Positions 1-9,096 are shown, counted from the stretch's first letter. The stretch: DNA of 64,000 bases from Nitrososphaerota archaeon (GCA_021325255.1 JAJPHP010000037.1:9124-73123), one strand, 5' to 3'. Notes: generated from the letters alone by a model not told the origin. Translations and numbers: made by a program.

Positions 1-48
1 GATGCGGTTGAAATGATACGCAAGCTACGGGATGGAGACTCACATTAG
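1..48 (+). CDS. C-terminal end of a truncated gene, possibly an antitoxin
   Basis: An open frame enters from the left edge and ends at TAG 46-48; the last 15 residues read DAVEMIRKLRDGDSH. It lies 5 nt upstream of the PIN-domain gene, the usual place for a VapB-like antitoxin. The visible part is too short for family assignment, so the antitoxin role is inference from position only. Confidence 0.4.
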   Translation, partial: DAVEMIRKLRDGDSH

Positions 49-53
49 CAAAT

Positions 54-599
54 CTGGTTTACCTCGACAGCTCAATTTGGCTTTCGTATTTTCTTGGCGA
101 TAGATATAGCGCAAAAGCCGAGAAGATATTGGAAAGGATTCAAAGCCGCGAAGTAGTTTGCGTAGTTTCGACTCTCGTTCTGCTTGAAGTGATAGAGGTA
201 ATTCGCAAGAGGATCGTAGAATATGCGTCTTATGGGGAACTTGATACAAAGAGACAACAAGAAATCCGGGAGGTTGCCGAAGCAAAGTGTCGAAAATTTA
301 TAGACGATATCACCAAATTAGCTTCGCAGAAAAAAGTACTGTTGCTAAATCCAAATAGGATTCTTTCTTCATATCTGGAGGACACGCTCAGCTATCTGCG
401 AAACTATTTTGGAAGAATTGAGGACAATCGCGATTTCCCTCCAAAGTTTCGCTATCGTGGCCTCGGGCACTATGATATACAACATGCGATAAATGCCCGC
501 GACTGTTCGGCACGCGAACTCATTTCGTTTGACAGGGCTTGTTCAGAACTTGGGAAATTAGGCGGGTTTCACACGCTACGAATCTCTGTACCTATCTAG
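54..599 (+). CDS. PIN-domain ribonuclease-like protein (VapC-type toxin candidate)
   Basis: PIN domains are Mg-dependent RNases, often toxins of VapBC pairs. The frame reads VYLDSSIWLSYFLGD at its very start, the classic first PIN strand with the first catalytic Asp. The C-terminal part has GHYDIQHAINA and SFDRAC, matching the later acidic motif region. No ATG, GTG or TTG precedes the first Asp after the upstream in-frame stop, so a CTG at 54 is the best start; TTG 129 would remove the first catalytic strand. About 181 aa, somewhat longer than a minimal VapC. It follows the truncated upstream gene almost directly. Family call firm, toxin role inferred. Confidence 0.7.
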   Translation: MVYLDSSIWLSYFLGDRYSAKAEKILERIQSREVVCVVSTLVLLEVIEVIRKRIVEYASYGELDTKRQQEIREVAEAKCRKFIDDITKLASQKKVLLLNPNRILSSYLEDTLSYLRNYFGRIEDNRDFPPKFRYRGLGHYDIQHAINARDCSARELISFDRACSELGKLGGFHTLRISVPI

Positions 600-915
600 C
601 AGTGGCTTCTACTTTTGAACGGAAACAAGAAATGGTTTACTGCTTTTTGAGGAATCCCGTGCAGCTCCGCCTCTACAAACTGGTCGCTGAACGACTGGTG
701 AAGGGGAGAGGAGTGGACCGCTAGAACTAATGGATGCTGACAGAAAAAGGAGGAAAGCCGCATCCAAGCACGAGGAAGAAGAGGAGAAAGAAAAAATCCG
801 TCAGTTATGTGCTCCTTGAGGTGAAGCGCTCAAGGAAAGAATGCATACTCTGTAATTAGTCAAATGACTCAGAACAATTAATTAATTAACTCACATTTGC
901 TCTGGACCAACTGAG
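600..915. other. Intergenic region without a confident gene
   Basis: This 316-nt stretch holds only a 29-codon, Glu/Lys/Arg-rich open frame at 730-819 on the plus strand, not enough to support a gene, and the AT-rich promoter of the downstream thiolase-like gene. Confidence 0.5.
875..889 (+). promoter_or_regulatory. Probable TATA-type promoter of the thiolase-like gene
   Basis: An AATTAATTAATTAA tract sits about 30-40 nt before ATG 916, the distance expected for an archaeal box A with a very short leader. No other AT-rich element lies nearby. Confidence 0.5.
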
Positions 916-2106
916 ATGTCTCAAAAGGCAGTCATCGCCGGCTTTGGGGAATCTACTGTTTCAAGACCCAAGTCTCGGAATGATGGAGCCCCTATGCGGT
1001 CTAAGGAACAATACCTCGCCGATGCGTTGACGTCCGTTCTGAAAAACTGCGGGCTGGAAAAGAGAGAACTGGACGGACAAGGAATTTGTGTAGCCGGAAC
1101 GGGCGGGGGTCATGGAAGTTCGGGGGAACGATGGTCAAGCGAGGTAATTCATGATTTAGGCATTGGGCCCAGTTGGTTGATTCGAACAGATCAAGGAGGT
1201 TCTTCTAGCTTAGTCCAGTTGATACAGGCAGCGCTCGCGATAGAAAGAGGCGAGGTGGATCTCGTGTTGTGCGTTGGCGGAGGCTCGACCATTTTTGGAG
1301 AAACGGATCAGACCTTCTACGTAAAGAATTTCGAAATGCCATTCGGGATGATGGGGCCTAACAGTCTTTTCGGTCTGATACTGAAACGCCACATGCACAA
1401 GTACGGAACAGAACCCGGACAACTTGGGAAAATTGCAGTCACTCAGCGGTTTCACGCTTCCCTCAATCCCAATGCGTATTTGAGAAAGCGAATAACCATA
1501 GAGGACTACTTGTCCTCAGCAATGATCTCGGACCCGATCAGACTCCTCGACTGCTGTATCCCAGTCAGCGGAGCCGCATGTTTTCTAATGGCATCCGAAG
1601 AACGTTCGAGGAGCATAACTGACCACCCTATCTTCATAAAGGGCTTCGGGCAATGTTTCAACTACCAAACCGGTACACCTTATCGTGATGAAATTACAGA
1701 CTTTGGAATGAGAATCGCTGCGACACGAGCGTTTGAAAGAGCAACCTTGCGCAAAGATAGGGTTTCGTTCCTTCAGCTGTATGATGATTACACCATCGCC
1801 GTTTTGATCCAACTCGAGGACATGGGTTTCTGCGCCAAGGGCGGGGGTGGCAAATTCCTCGATCGAACAGACATAAGCTACCGTGGCGAGCTCCCTATTA
1901 ATACCGGTGGTGGAATGCTTTCTGGTGGGCAAATTGGAGGAGGTTTTGTCCATCTGATTGAAGCGATCAAGCAATTGAAAGGCGAGGCTGGCTCACGCCA
2001 GGTGAAGGACCCTGAAATCGGATTAGTCACCGGGATGGGGGGAGAGTCCTATTCTAACAATTTGATTAATCACGTGGCAGTGATTCTTTCGAACAATGAG
2101 CACTGA
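916..2106 (+). CDS. Thiolase-fold (SCP-x/PhlC-type) acyltransferase-like protein lacking thiolase catalytic residues
   Basis: 396 aa, the usual length of SCP2-type thiolases, with both thiolase halves. Canonical residues are missing: the nucleophile region reads DQGGSSS (92-98) with no Cys; LYDDYT (288-293) stands where SCP2 thiolases usually have HDCF; the GHP-type His loop reads NTGGGMLSGGQ (329-339); and the CxGGG Cys is replaced by VTGMGG (371-376). Relatives are known to act with DUF35 partners in acyl transfer or C-C bond formation and cleavage; the reaction here is unknown. The stop overlaps the DUF35 gene start by 11 nt, so the two are very likely coupled. A paralog sits at 5391-6611. 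Confidence 0.85.
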   Translation: MSQKAVIAGFGESTVSRPKSRNDGAPMRSKEQYLADALTSVLKNCGLEKRELDGQGICVAGTGGGHGSSGERWSSEVIHDLGIGPSWLIRTDQGGSSSLVQLIQAALAIERGEVDLVLCVGGGSTIFGETDQTFYVKNFEMPFGMMGPNSLFGLILKRHMHKYGTEPGQLGKIAVTQRFHASLNPNAYLRKRITIEDYLSSAMISDPIRLLDCCIPVSGAACFLMASEERSRSITDHPIFIKGFGQCFNYQTGTPYRDEITDFGMRIAATRAFERATLRKDRVSFLQLYDDYTIAVLIQLEDMGFCAKGGGGKFLDRTDISYRGELPINTGGGMLSGGQIGGGFVHLIEAIKQLKGEAGSRQVKDPEIGLVTGMGGESYSNNLINHVAVILSNNEH

Positions 2107-2536
2107 TGTTCCTTTAGAGTCTACTAGGGCATTCACTGCCCATTTGATTGAGAACACCGAACTTACTAGACCTTTCTGGGAAGCAGCGAAGAGGGATAAA
2201 CTTGTCATGCAACACTGCGACAAGTGCCGAACCTTTGTGTGGTATCCTCGGCCCTTGTGTCCGAACTGTGGGTCCACTGAGCTGAAATGGAATGAGATGA
2301 GCGGAGAGGGCAAGATATATTCGTTCACAATAGTCAGACAGGCGCTCAGGAATCCATTCGATTTTCGGGGCAGACTCCCCCTGATCCTGGCATTAATTGA
2401 TCTAGATGAAGGTCCAAAGATACTCAGCAACGTCATAGACGCCAACATCGAGAGAATCTCGATTGGATCGAAAGTATCGGTCGTCTACTTTGAAAACCCG
2501 GAGGGTCTGACTCTACCTGTCTTCAAGCTCAAATAA
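2096..2536 (+). CDS. DUF35 zinc-ribbon/OB-fold protein, partner of the thiolase-like protein
   Basis: 146 aa. Cys pairs C41/C44 and C55/C58 (CDKCRTFVWYPRPLCPNCGS) form a rubredoxin-like zinc ribbon, followed by an OB-fold typical of DUF35 (KIYSFTIVRQA, a feature of the family). DUF35 proteins bridge thiolases and partner enzymes and channel acyl-CoA between them in archaeal HMG-CoA synthesis and in PhlB/BbsA systems. The gene overlaps the thiolase-like gene by 11 nt and is followed 31 nt later by an acyl-CoA synthetase subunit, so a cytosolic complex working on acyl-CoA or an acyl ketone is likely. Confidence 0.88.
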   Translation: MSTDVPLESTRAFTAHLIENTELTRPFWEAAKRDKLVMQHCDKCRTFVWYPRPLCPNCGSTELKWNEMSGEGKIYSFTIVRQALRNPFDFRGRLPLILALIDLDEGPKILSNVIDANIERISIGSKVSVVYFENPEGLTLPVFKLK

Positions 2537-2567
2537 GCAGAGACCGAAGATATCCCGCAAGTATTTT

Positions 2568-4007
2568 TTGGTGGAACCTCCTATGATCTCTTCCAGACGC
2601 GAAGCAATCACTTCGCTGTTCTCCCCCGGAAGCATCGCGGTAGTCGGAGCAACAGATAATCCGACCAAGAGGGGGTTTAGAATTGTAAAGCATCTAAAGG
2701 AGGGGGGATTCGCGGGCAGGATCTACCCGGTGAATCCGAGATTGAATGAAATCTTCGGACTGAAAGCATACTCTTCGCTACTAGCTATTCCTGAAAGCGT
2801 GGATCAGGTGATATTCGCGATCAAGGCAGAAAGCATTCCCGACGTGCTAGCCCAGTGTGCCGCCAAGAAGGCCAAAGTCGCAATAATTCATTCTGGAGGC
2901 TTCGGGGAGACAGGTGCAGAAGGAAGAAAGATTTCAGAGAGACTCGTCCGGGCTGCTGCGACGAATGATATTTCGATAGTTGGTCCAAATACTATAGGAT
3001 CATTTTCCTGCTCGTCTGCTCTAAACGGAACCGCCAACCCGACACCCCTACCATGGTTGAAAGGTTCAGTAGCTCTGATCTCTCAGAGTGGAAGCATCTC
3101 CATCCTATTGCTTGAGGCTGCGAGGATGGCAAACATAGGCATTTCCAAATTCGTCGGCGTGGGCAATTGCGACGATATCCAAACTGAGGATTTTCTCGAT
3201 TACTTGGCCGACGATAATGAGACAAGTATCATCATGACTTTCATGGAGGGGACGAAGGACGGGAAGAGGTTCATGGAACTCATCGGGAGAATATCTCCAG
3301 TGAAACCGATCATCGTAATGAAGGTTGGGCGAACTGAATTGGGCGCGAGAGCGGCGTCGTCTCACACTGCTTCGCTGGCAGTCTCCGAAAAGCTCTTTGA
3401 TTCTCTTCTTCATCAATACGGAGGCATTCGTGCAGAAGATCCTGCAGAAATGATTGATCTGGCTGTGACACTTTCTCGGACGCCTAACAGATCAGTCGGA
3501 GACATCGGCATAGTCTGCTTTGGCGGCGGGCTCGCAGTAGAAACCGCGGATGCCTGTGGATTGGCCAATTTGAGATTGGCCGAGTTGAGGAACGAGACGA
3601 TTGCTGAACTTCGCCGAAGACTGCCAAGCGAAGCCGGAAATTTTCGCAACCCAGTCGAGGTAACCGCTGCACACGCGCCCCCCTCTGAGGTACTGACGGA
3701 ATATGTCAATTGCGCCGAATTGGTACTAGCCGATCCAAATGTTCGGACAATCATACTCCCCAATGTGGGCCGCCAATTTCAGCCCAAGGCGTTCGTCGAC
3801 AGAATCCTCCAAATCCGAGGAAAATCGGAAAAGAACATAGTGGTGATCTGGTTACTCTCAAACTATCCGGAAGTTCAGGCAGAGCTTCCAAGACTTCATC
3901 AAGCGAACATCACCGTCTACAGCAGTATCGAAAGGGGAATTAAATGCTTGGGAGTCGCGAAGGACTATTACAAAAGAGTTAGCACGACAAAGGCGCGTAC
4001 GGGTTGA
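2568..4007 (+). CDS. ADP-forming acyl-CoA synthetase, alpha-like (CoA-binding) subunit
   Basis: 479 aa. An N-terminal Rossmann CoA-binding domain (GATDNPTKRG, 27-36) is followed by two succinyl-CoA-ligase-like domains with the phospho-His motif SSHTAS (H266). The family interconverts acyl-CoA + ADP + Pi and acid + CoA + ATP. The ATP-grasp (beta) part needed to finish the reaction is absent here and from neighbouring genes; the only beta subunit in the window is at 44025-44813. GTG 2568 is used; ATG 2583 is an alternative. It is the third gene of the thiolase/DUF35 operon, which suggests energy recovery from the acyl-CoA product. Confidence 0.85.
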   Translation: MVEPPMISSRREAITSLFSPGSIAVVGATDNPTKRGFRIVKHLKEGGFAGRIYPVNPRLNEIFGLKAYSSLLAIPESVDQVIFAIKAESIPDVLAQCAAKKAKVAIIHSGGFGETGAEGRKISERLVRAAATNDISIVGPNTIGSFSCSSALNGTANPTPLPWLKGSVALISQSGSISILLLEAARMANIGISKFVGVGNCDDIQTEDFLDYLADDNETSIIMTFMEGTKDGKRFMELIGRISPVKPIIVMKVGRTELGARAASSHTASLAVSEKLFDSLLHQYGGIRAEDPAEMIDLAVTLSRTPNRSVGDIGIVCFGGGLAVETADACGLANLRLAELRNETIAELRRRLPSEAGNFRNPVEVTAAHAPPSEVLTEYVNCAELVLADPNVRTIILPNVGRQFQPKAFVDRILQIRGKSEKNIVVIWLLSNYPEVQAELPRLHQANITVYSSIERGIKCLGVAKDYYKRVSTTKARTG

Positions 4008-4096
4008 TTCCTAGTCTGTAAGCCATTCGATGACTCTCTCTTTCCGCTTTTCTCCGAGAATAGTTCAAATACACTCTTCGGCAAGGACGCGAATCT

Positions 4097-4822
4097 ATGG
4101 TCATTAAAGCGGGTCTTGCTTCTTCAGAATTGGTTGGCAAGAGATATGGTCAAAAATCAGTTGTTCCCTCCGATCTCAAGACCATAGTAGACCCGTCGTC
4201 TAGCGCTGTCCTGATTGTTGACATGCAGAATGATTTCTGTTCTCCCAAGGGCCACCACGCTCTGTTGCGAAAAAAAGTTGCGCTCCTCTCACCCATAGTA
4301 GAAAGACAAGTAAACTTGTTGAGGGCTGCGAAAGCGGCACAAGTCCCCCTGATCTTCGTGAAGAACATAACTTTGAAAAACGGATTGAGCGACTCTCCGG
4401 CGTGGGCGCGATTCAAAAAGAAAATAGGCGGAGACATCCCATTGACAGTAGAAGGAAGTTGGGGAGCTGAACTAATTGATGACATCAAACGTTTTGTTGA
4501 AATTCAATCATCGCTACAAATAGAAAAGCACCGCGCAAGCGCTTTCTTTGAGACCGACTTGGACCTAATCTTACGCAGCAAGGCAATAAGAACTGTGATA
4601 GTGATCGGCACCGCCACCCAAGGTTGCGTGCTTGCGACGGCACTTCACGGCTTGTTCCTCGGTTACTTTGTCGTGATTGTGACGGATTGCGTTGGGTCTG
4701 CCAACCTAGTCTCGCACAAAGCCGCTTTTACTTTAATGAAAGAACAGTTCGATATGGCTCCGTCTGACTACATCATTTCATGTTGGCAATCACATAGCAA
4801 AAAGGAAAAAGGCCCGAGCTAG
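4097..4822 (+). CDS. Isochorismatase-family cysteine hydrolase
   Basis: 241 aa. The catalytic triad of the family is visible: Asp in LIVDMQNDF (D42), Lys in IEKHRASAF (K144) and Cys in TQGCVLA (C177). The family contains amidases such as nicotinamidase, N-carbamoylsarcosine amidase, maleamate amidase and ureidoacrylate amidase. The substrate cannot be read from sequence. Residues 1-30 are an extra N-terminal stretch before the usual core. The gene follows the CoA ligase by 90 nt in the same direction. A second family member is in the ABC operon at 15994. Confidence 0.85.
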   Translation: MVIKAGLASSELVGKRYGQKSVVPSDLKTIVDPSSSAVLIVDMQNDFCSPKGHHALLRKKVALLSPIVERQVNLLRAAKAAQVPLIFVKNITLKNGLSDSPAWARFKKKIGGDIPLTVEGSWGAELIDDIKRFVEIQSSLQIEKHRASAFFETDLDLILRSKAIRTVIVIGTATQGCVLATALHGLFLGYFVVIVTDCVGSANLVSHKAAFTLMKEQFDMAPSDYIISCWQSHSKKEKGPS

Positions 4823-4908
4823 TTTATCGAAAACAGCATATGCACTGTTGTACTGGAAGCTGGTTTGACAATTAGCAGTCAGTCTGGCCGAGAGAGTTGG
4901 AGTAAAAT

Positions 4909-5322
4909 ATGTATTCAAACCTGATGATAGTGCTTCCCTTTCTGTGCTTGATCCTTCGCGTAGTCGTGGGCGCAAATTTTGTTTTCGGGAGGGGCTACAG
5001 ACAACTAATAGGAGATAGAGACAATGTGATTGCATTTTGGAAGGCGCAGAAAGTTCCAATGGGCGCTACCGTGGCCGCCGCTTTCTTAAACTTGGTTGGG
5101 GGTATCTTTTTGATAATCGGGTTGTTGGTTCCCGTCGTAGCTCTTTTTTTTGCCCTTGAAATGGCCTTTACTGTATACATTCACAAGCATAGGTTCAAGA
5201 CCAAGTACTTTGGGCACATGAACGTCGGATATGAATTGAATGTTGTTTACATCCTAGTAATGGCGACATTGATTGTCATCGGGGCAGGTTATTTCTCTGT
5301 CGATTCACTAATCGGGATTTAA
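4909..5322 (+). CDS. DoxX-family integral membrane protein
   Basis: 137 aa with four predicted membrane helices. The N-terminal helix with RVVVGANFVFGRGYRQL and the FLNLVGGIFLIIGLLVP segment resemble DoxX/DoxD-like proteins. Some DoxX homologs are quinol-oxidase subunits or act in redox stress; the role here is unknown. It sits between the two thiolase modules in the same direction. Confidence 0.65.
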   Translation: MYSNLMIVLPFLCLILRVVVGANFVFGRGYRQLIGDRDNVIAFWKAQKVPMGATVAAAFLNLVGGIFLIIGLLVPVVALFFALEMAFTVYIHKHRFKTKYFGHMNVGYELNVVYILVMATLIVIGAGYFSVDSLIGI

Positions 5323-5390
5323 AGCCTAGCCTAAGTAGAAGGATTTTCAAACGAGAATTAGTTGGCACATTTTAGCTGGGCGAGCTTGGA

Positions 5391-6611
5391 ATGTTTTCCT
5401 CCTTTTTGAAAGATGATGAGATTGCGATAGTCGCGTACGCAGAGACGCCGGTTTCAAGGCCAAAGAGAACTAAAGAAACCGACGAAGCTACGCCGCACCT
5501 GATTACGCCCACTCAATATTATGCGCTCGCAATCAACAATGCTCTAAAGAAATCCGGACTCGCCTATCATGAACTTGAAAAGTACGGCTTGGGGGTGTGC
5601 GGCTCCGAGTATCCGCACTCTGAGATTCTGAGCGGCGAAATCGCGCAAAACTTAGGCTTTTCTCCACGATGGCTTTGCAGATCAGATCATGGCGGGGCAA
5701 GCGCCCTAGTTCTTTTGACCGAGGCGGCGATGGCGCTTCATGCGGGAGTCATTGACTTTGCCATAATTGCGGGGTCAGATTCACCGGTGGGTAGTCAACA
5801 AATCACCACAGTTCAATCCGCGCAAACTTATGTCTTGGATTACGAGTTTCCAATCGGTCTAAAGGGACCAAATAATCTGTTTGCCCTTGTAGCGAAGAAG
5901 CACATGGAGGTGTATGGTACGACTGAATCTCAATTGGGCAAGATAGCTGTGATGCAGAGAGCGAATGCACTGAGAAATGAAAATGCATACCTGAGAACAC
6001 CCATCACTATTGAGGACTACCTGAAATCAGAAATTGTGTCCGAGCCGCTCAAGAGACTTGATTGTTGTATAAGGGTCAACGGCGGTCTGGCCGTTATCTT
6101 GACGCGAAAGGAGCTGGCAGCTAGGATTACCGACAAGCCCGTCTTTCTAAGGGGGTTTGGTGGGTCCTTCAATTATTCCTTCGGAGATTCGATGCTGACA
6201 GATGTGACCTACAGTGGATTTACAGAATCCTCAAAGATCGCTTTTGAGATTGCTAACACAACTGCTTCGAAATGCTCACTCTTCGAACTCTACGACGATT
6301 ACACAATCATGGCATTGATGGAGCTCGAGGACATCGGTCTCTGCAAGAAAGGCGAGGGAGGAAAATTCGTTGAAAGATCAGAATTCACGCCGGAGGGAGA
6401 TGTTCCAATGAATACCGGAGGCGGTCTGCTCTCCGCCGGGCAACCCGGCCTTGCCGGTGGATTCGTGCCTCTGGTCGAGTCCATAAGACAGTTGCAAAAC
6501 GAAGCCGTTGGGAGACAGGTCAAGAATCCTATCAGCGCTCTAGTAACAGGGGGCGGTGGGATAGCCTACGGAAAGAACCTGGGCAATTGCATGACGGCTG
6601 TCCTAGCATAG
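5391..6611 (+). CDS. Second thiolase-fold protein lacking thiolase catalytic residues
   Basis: 406 aa, clear paralog of the 916-2106 protein, sharing ITIEDYL, the LYDDYT turn (300-305), GGKF and NTGGG. The same canonical residues are lost: DHGGASA (99-105) instead of a Cys nucleophile loop, NTGGGLLSAGQ (341-351) instead of GHPxG, and VTGGGG (385-390) instead of CxGGG. Shared replacement in two paralogs argues for a real subfamily rather than damage. Unlike the first copy, its DUF35 partner is not adjacent; the nearest is at 9097-9486, beyond two reverse-strand genes. Function likely as the first copy but on another acyl group. Confidence 0.85.
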   Translation: MFSSFLKDDEIAIVAYAETPVSRPKRTKETDEATPHLITPTQYYALAINNALKKSGLAYHELEKYGLGVCGSEYPHSEILSGEIAQNLGFSPRWLCRSDHGGASALVLLTEAAMALHAGVIDFAIIAGSDSPVGSQQITTVQSAQTYVLDYEFPIGLKGPNNLFALVAKKHMEVYGTTESQLGKIAVMQRANALRNENAYLRTPITIEDYLKSEIVSEPLKRLDCCIRVNGGLAVILTRKELAARITDKPVFLRGFGGSFNYSFGDSMLTDVTYSGFTESSKIAFEIANTTASKCSLFELYDDYTIMALMELEDIGLCKKGEGGKFVERSEFTPEGDVPMNTGGGLLSAGQPGLAGGFVPLVESIRQLQNEAVGRQVKNPISALVTGGGGIAYGKNLGNCMTAVLA

Positions 6612-6650
6612 TAGGATCAGTAACGAATAGTGGATTTCGGTAGAGGCCAG

Positions 6651-8039
6651 TCAGCGTAATCGTAGAAATTTTGCCAAGCCGTCGGCAGCTGAATTCAGGG
6701 AATTGAATATCGGGACTCTGTTCCTTCGCAAGCCTTCCTTTGCTGAAGCCACTCCCTCTCCCTCTCCGATCCAAATGACCATGATAGGCTTCTTCTTCTT
6801 TTTCGTATTGCTGAATTCGACTGTCAGGTCGGCGAACTTTCTTGGAAAGTAAAAGTCGCTCAAAGTGATAGCGCATATCCCGTCTATCGTTGAATCGTCT
6901 GACAATGCTGACAGGCATCTCTTATAAGAATCTAGGAACATGTCCTTGCTCACTGCGCCGAGATCGATGGGATTGGTCTTGATTGTCACTACTTCCGTCA
7001 ATGATTTTTCAATCTCTCGAGCAGTATTGTCGCTGAGTTTAGGCAGAACTATTCCTCTTGATTGAAATATGTCCGTTGCGTGAATTGCGAGGCCTCCTCC
7101 AGGGCAAATCAGAGCGATTCTATGCCCCATGAAACGCCCTGCGGCAAGAGCGAATGCCAAGACGTCGCACACCTGATCGAGGCTTTCGACTTCTATGACA
7201 CCTGCCTTTTGGAATGCTGAGCGATAGACCTCCAGCGAGCTAATCATCGTGGAAGTGTGGGACTTCGATGTCCGCCTCCCGGGTTCTGAGACGCCTACGG
7301 CAAGAGCGATAACCGGTTTCTTTCTCGTAACCTCTGAAGCTGTCTCAATGAAACGCCGCCCGTCTTTCAGCCCTTCGATCAAGACAACCAGGGAGGAACA
7401 CTTGTCATCGTTACCGAAGTACTCTAGAAAATCGCACAGATCGAGATCGAGCTGGTTCCCTACATTTACATAAGTAGACACTCCTAGTAGCGCGTCCTTT
7501 GTCTTCATCAGTAGCACCCTTCTTAAACTTCCACTCTGAGAGATTATGGCCAGGTCCGACCCGGGCAAAGGTTGCTGTGTAGCAATAGACGCGTGCAACT
7601 TTGATTCAGCAGAAAATAAGCCTGCGCAATTCGGTCCAATGATACGCATGCCCGAGGAGTTTGCAATGCGCAGACATTGTTCTTGGAGATCTTTGCCGGA
7701 TTCGCCCGCTTCGGAAAAGCCTCCTGATATGATGACTGCGCCCTTGATTTCCTTCTTCGCGCACTGCCCGAGTACGTGCGGGACGCCAGAGGCTGGAATG
7801 ACGATAATTGCAAGGTCGGGCTTTGTATCGATGTCGAGTACAGACCGATAGGTCCTGATGGCCTCGACTGCGTTTATGTTTGGGTTGACAGGGTAGATGA
7901 TTCCCTCAAAGCCAAACTCTTTCAGGTTCTTTACTATCTGGTTTCCATGTTTACCCGGTTTATCCGACGCTCCAATGACTACGACGCTCTTCGGATTGAA
8001 AATGCGGTCCAGCTCAGATCCAGTTTTGCTTTGCGGCAC
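6651..8039 (-). CDS. ADP-forming acyl-CoA synthetase, alpha-like (CoA-binding) subunit
   Basis: 462 aa with the same architecture as the 2568-4007 protein: Rossmann CoA site (IGASDKPGKHG, 22-32), the loop GPNCAGLFS and a phospho-His in SKSHTSTM (H261). It converges on the second thiolase-like gene with a 39-nt gap. No ATP-grasp subunit is adjacent, so it must borrow a beta subunit elsewhere or use the CoA- and phospho-His-domains in a different reaction. GTG start at 8039. Catalytic His present, so no sign of decay. Confidence 0.83.
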   Translation of the reverse strand: MPQSKTGSELDRIFNPKSVVVIGASDKPGKHGNQIVKNLKEFGFEGIIYPVNPNINAVEAIRTYRSVLDIDTKPDLAIIVIPASGVPHVLGQCAKKEIKGAVIISGGFSEAGESGKDLQEQCLRIANSSGMRIIGPNCAGLFSAESKLHASIATQQPLPGSDLAIISQSGSLRRVLLMKTKDALLGVSTYVNVGNQLDLDLCDFLEYFGNDDKCSSLVVLIEGLKDGRRFIETASEVTRKKPVIALAVGVSEPGRRTSKSHTSTMISSLEVYRSAFQKAGVIEVESLDQVCDVLAFALAAGRFMGHRIALICPGGGLAIHATDIFQSRGIVLPKLSDNTAREIEKSLTEVVTIKTNPIDLGAVSKDMFLDSYKRCLSALSDDSTIDGICAITLSDFYFPRKFADLTVEFSNTKKKKKPIMVIWIGEGEGVASAKEGLRRNRVPIFNSLNSAADGLAKFLRLR

Positions 8040-8166
8040 GGATCATCTATTCGCCCACCATATCGTCAGATAGACCGGAGATCGTTTGCTTGACCTGGTT
8101 TGCTTCTTTCTTCAAGAAGTATATTCTCATTTCTGGAATTCAGAAGTTATCCTTGAATCGTGTTGT

Positions 8167-8947
8167 TTACTTAACCAGAGTCAGAAGTTTTCCGTATCCT
8201 TCTATTTTGTCATTGATACCAATTGACCTGAGTGCGCCCCAGTAGGTGGCCTGATTAAATGAGACCGTTGGACAATCGCAATCTCTCTCGATAGCTGACA
8301 GAACATCCAAGCTCTGCCAGGCGCCGCCAGCGATGAGGATTCCATCGGTTGATGTAGATTTGCTAATCAATACTTCCGACCATTTGTAAAGTGCCAATGG
8401 AGAGATCCGCGAGTAGGCCCTAAAAGGTTCGTTACCTGTCACCTCGTAGGGTACGGTTGTGGTTGCGTCGATGACGAAGCCCTGTTCCTTTAGGTAGGAA
8501 ATCAACAGCTTCTCAAACTCCTTGTTGTAGTATGTAAGTAGGCTGACCCTCTGCATTTTCAACGCTCTCAGAGCATCAACCACAGATTGCGTCATTGTTA
8601 TAAAACGTACTGGAGTAATGGCAGACACCTTTTCGCGAAGCTCCTTTTCGAAGGAAGCGCCTTTGACAAACACGATTGGCGATCCGCATTGAACCAATAT
8701 ATCGGGCTCAGAGACGAGAGCCAAGCGAACGCATCTTTCGAGCGCGGCAATTACCCCAACGTGAGCTTCGACTGAGGCAGAAATGTATCCGGCGTAATTT
8801 TCCAAATCGAGGCGAGTCTCAATTGCACTGACCCCGCAAGGAGCGATCTGAAAAAAATTCATTCAGTGTGGCAATACCACTGGGGGGATGCAGGAACGCA
8901 ATTCTTCCCCTCCATCCTATCTCCGTTGGCTCTGCACACACTGTCAT
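8167..8947 (-). pseudogene. Maleate cis-trans isomerase / Asp-Glu racemase-family gene with one frameshift
   Basis: The family (maleate isomerase, arylmalonate decarboxylase) uses two Cys in a racemase fold. The downstream frame (from ATG 8862) gives VQCGSPIVFVKG and ILIAGGAWQSLD, typical of the family. The N-terminal strand, GRIAFLHPPSGIATLNEFF, lies in another frame starting at 8947 (MTVCAEPTEIGWRG). The two join exactly as NEFF-QIAPCGVS if one T is removed from a seven-T run at 8847-8853. So this is a single-base homopolymer frameshift, by mutation or sequencing error. Translation from 8862 alone would lack the first strand. Lies 127 nt downstream of the CoA-ligase gene start, same strand. 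Confidence 0.75.
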
Positions 8948-9096
8948 GTTATCTTTCTCGGCTAGTTGCATTAGATAGTAGATTAAAGCTATTCCATCGA
9001 CCCCGGAAAATCTGGCCTGATGAGGCAAACACGCATAATTTCCAGTTCCCAATCCAAAATGTAAATCAAGATGCTCTTTGCCTCAGTGTCGCGTTC

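Noticed and set aside
3413..3763. Long minus-strand open frames inside the CoA-ligase and other genes
   Set aside because: They are shadows on the opposite strand of well-supported genes with no domain of their own.
8866..9096. Extended N-terminus of the second DUF35 protein
   Set aside because: The extra 77 residues do not resemble the family and overlap the reverse isomerase gene; the TTG at 9097 gives the usual length.
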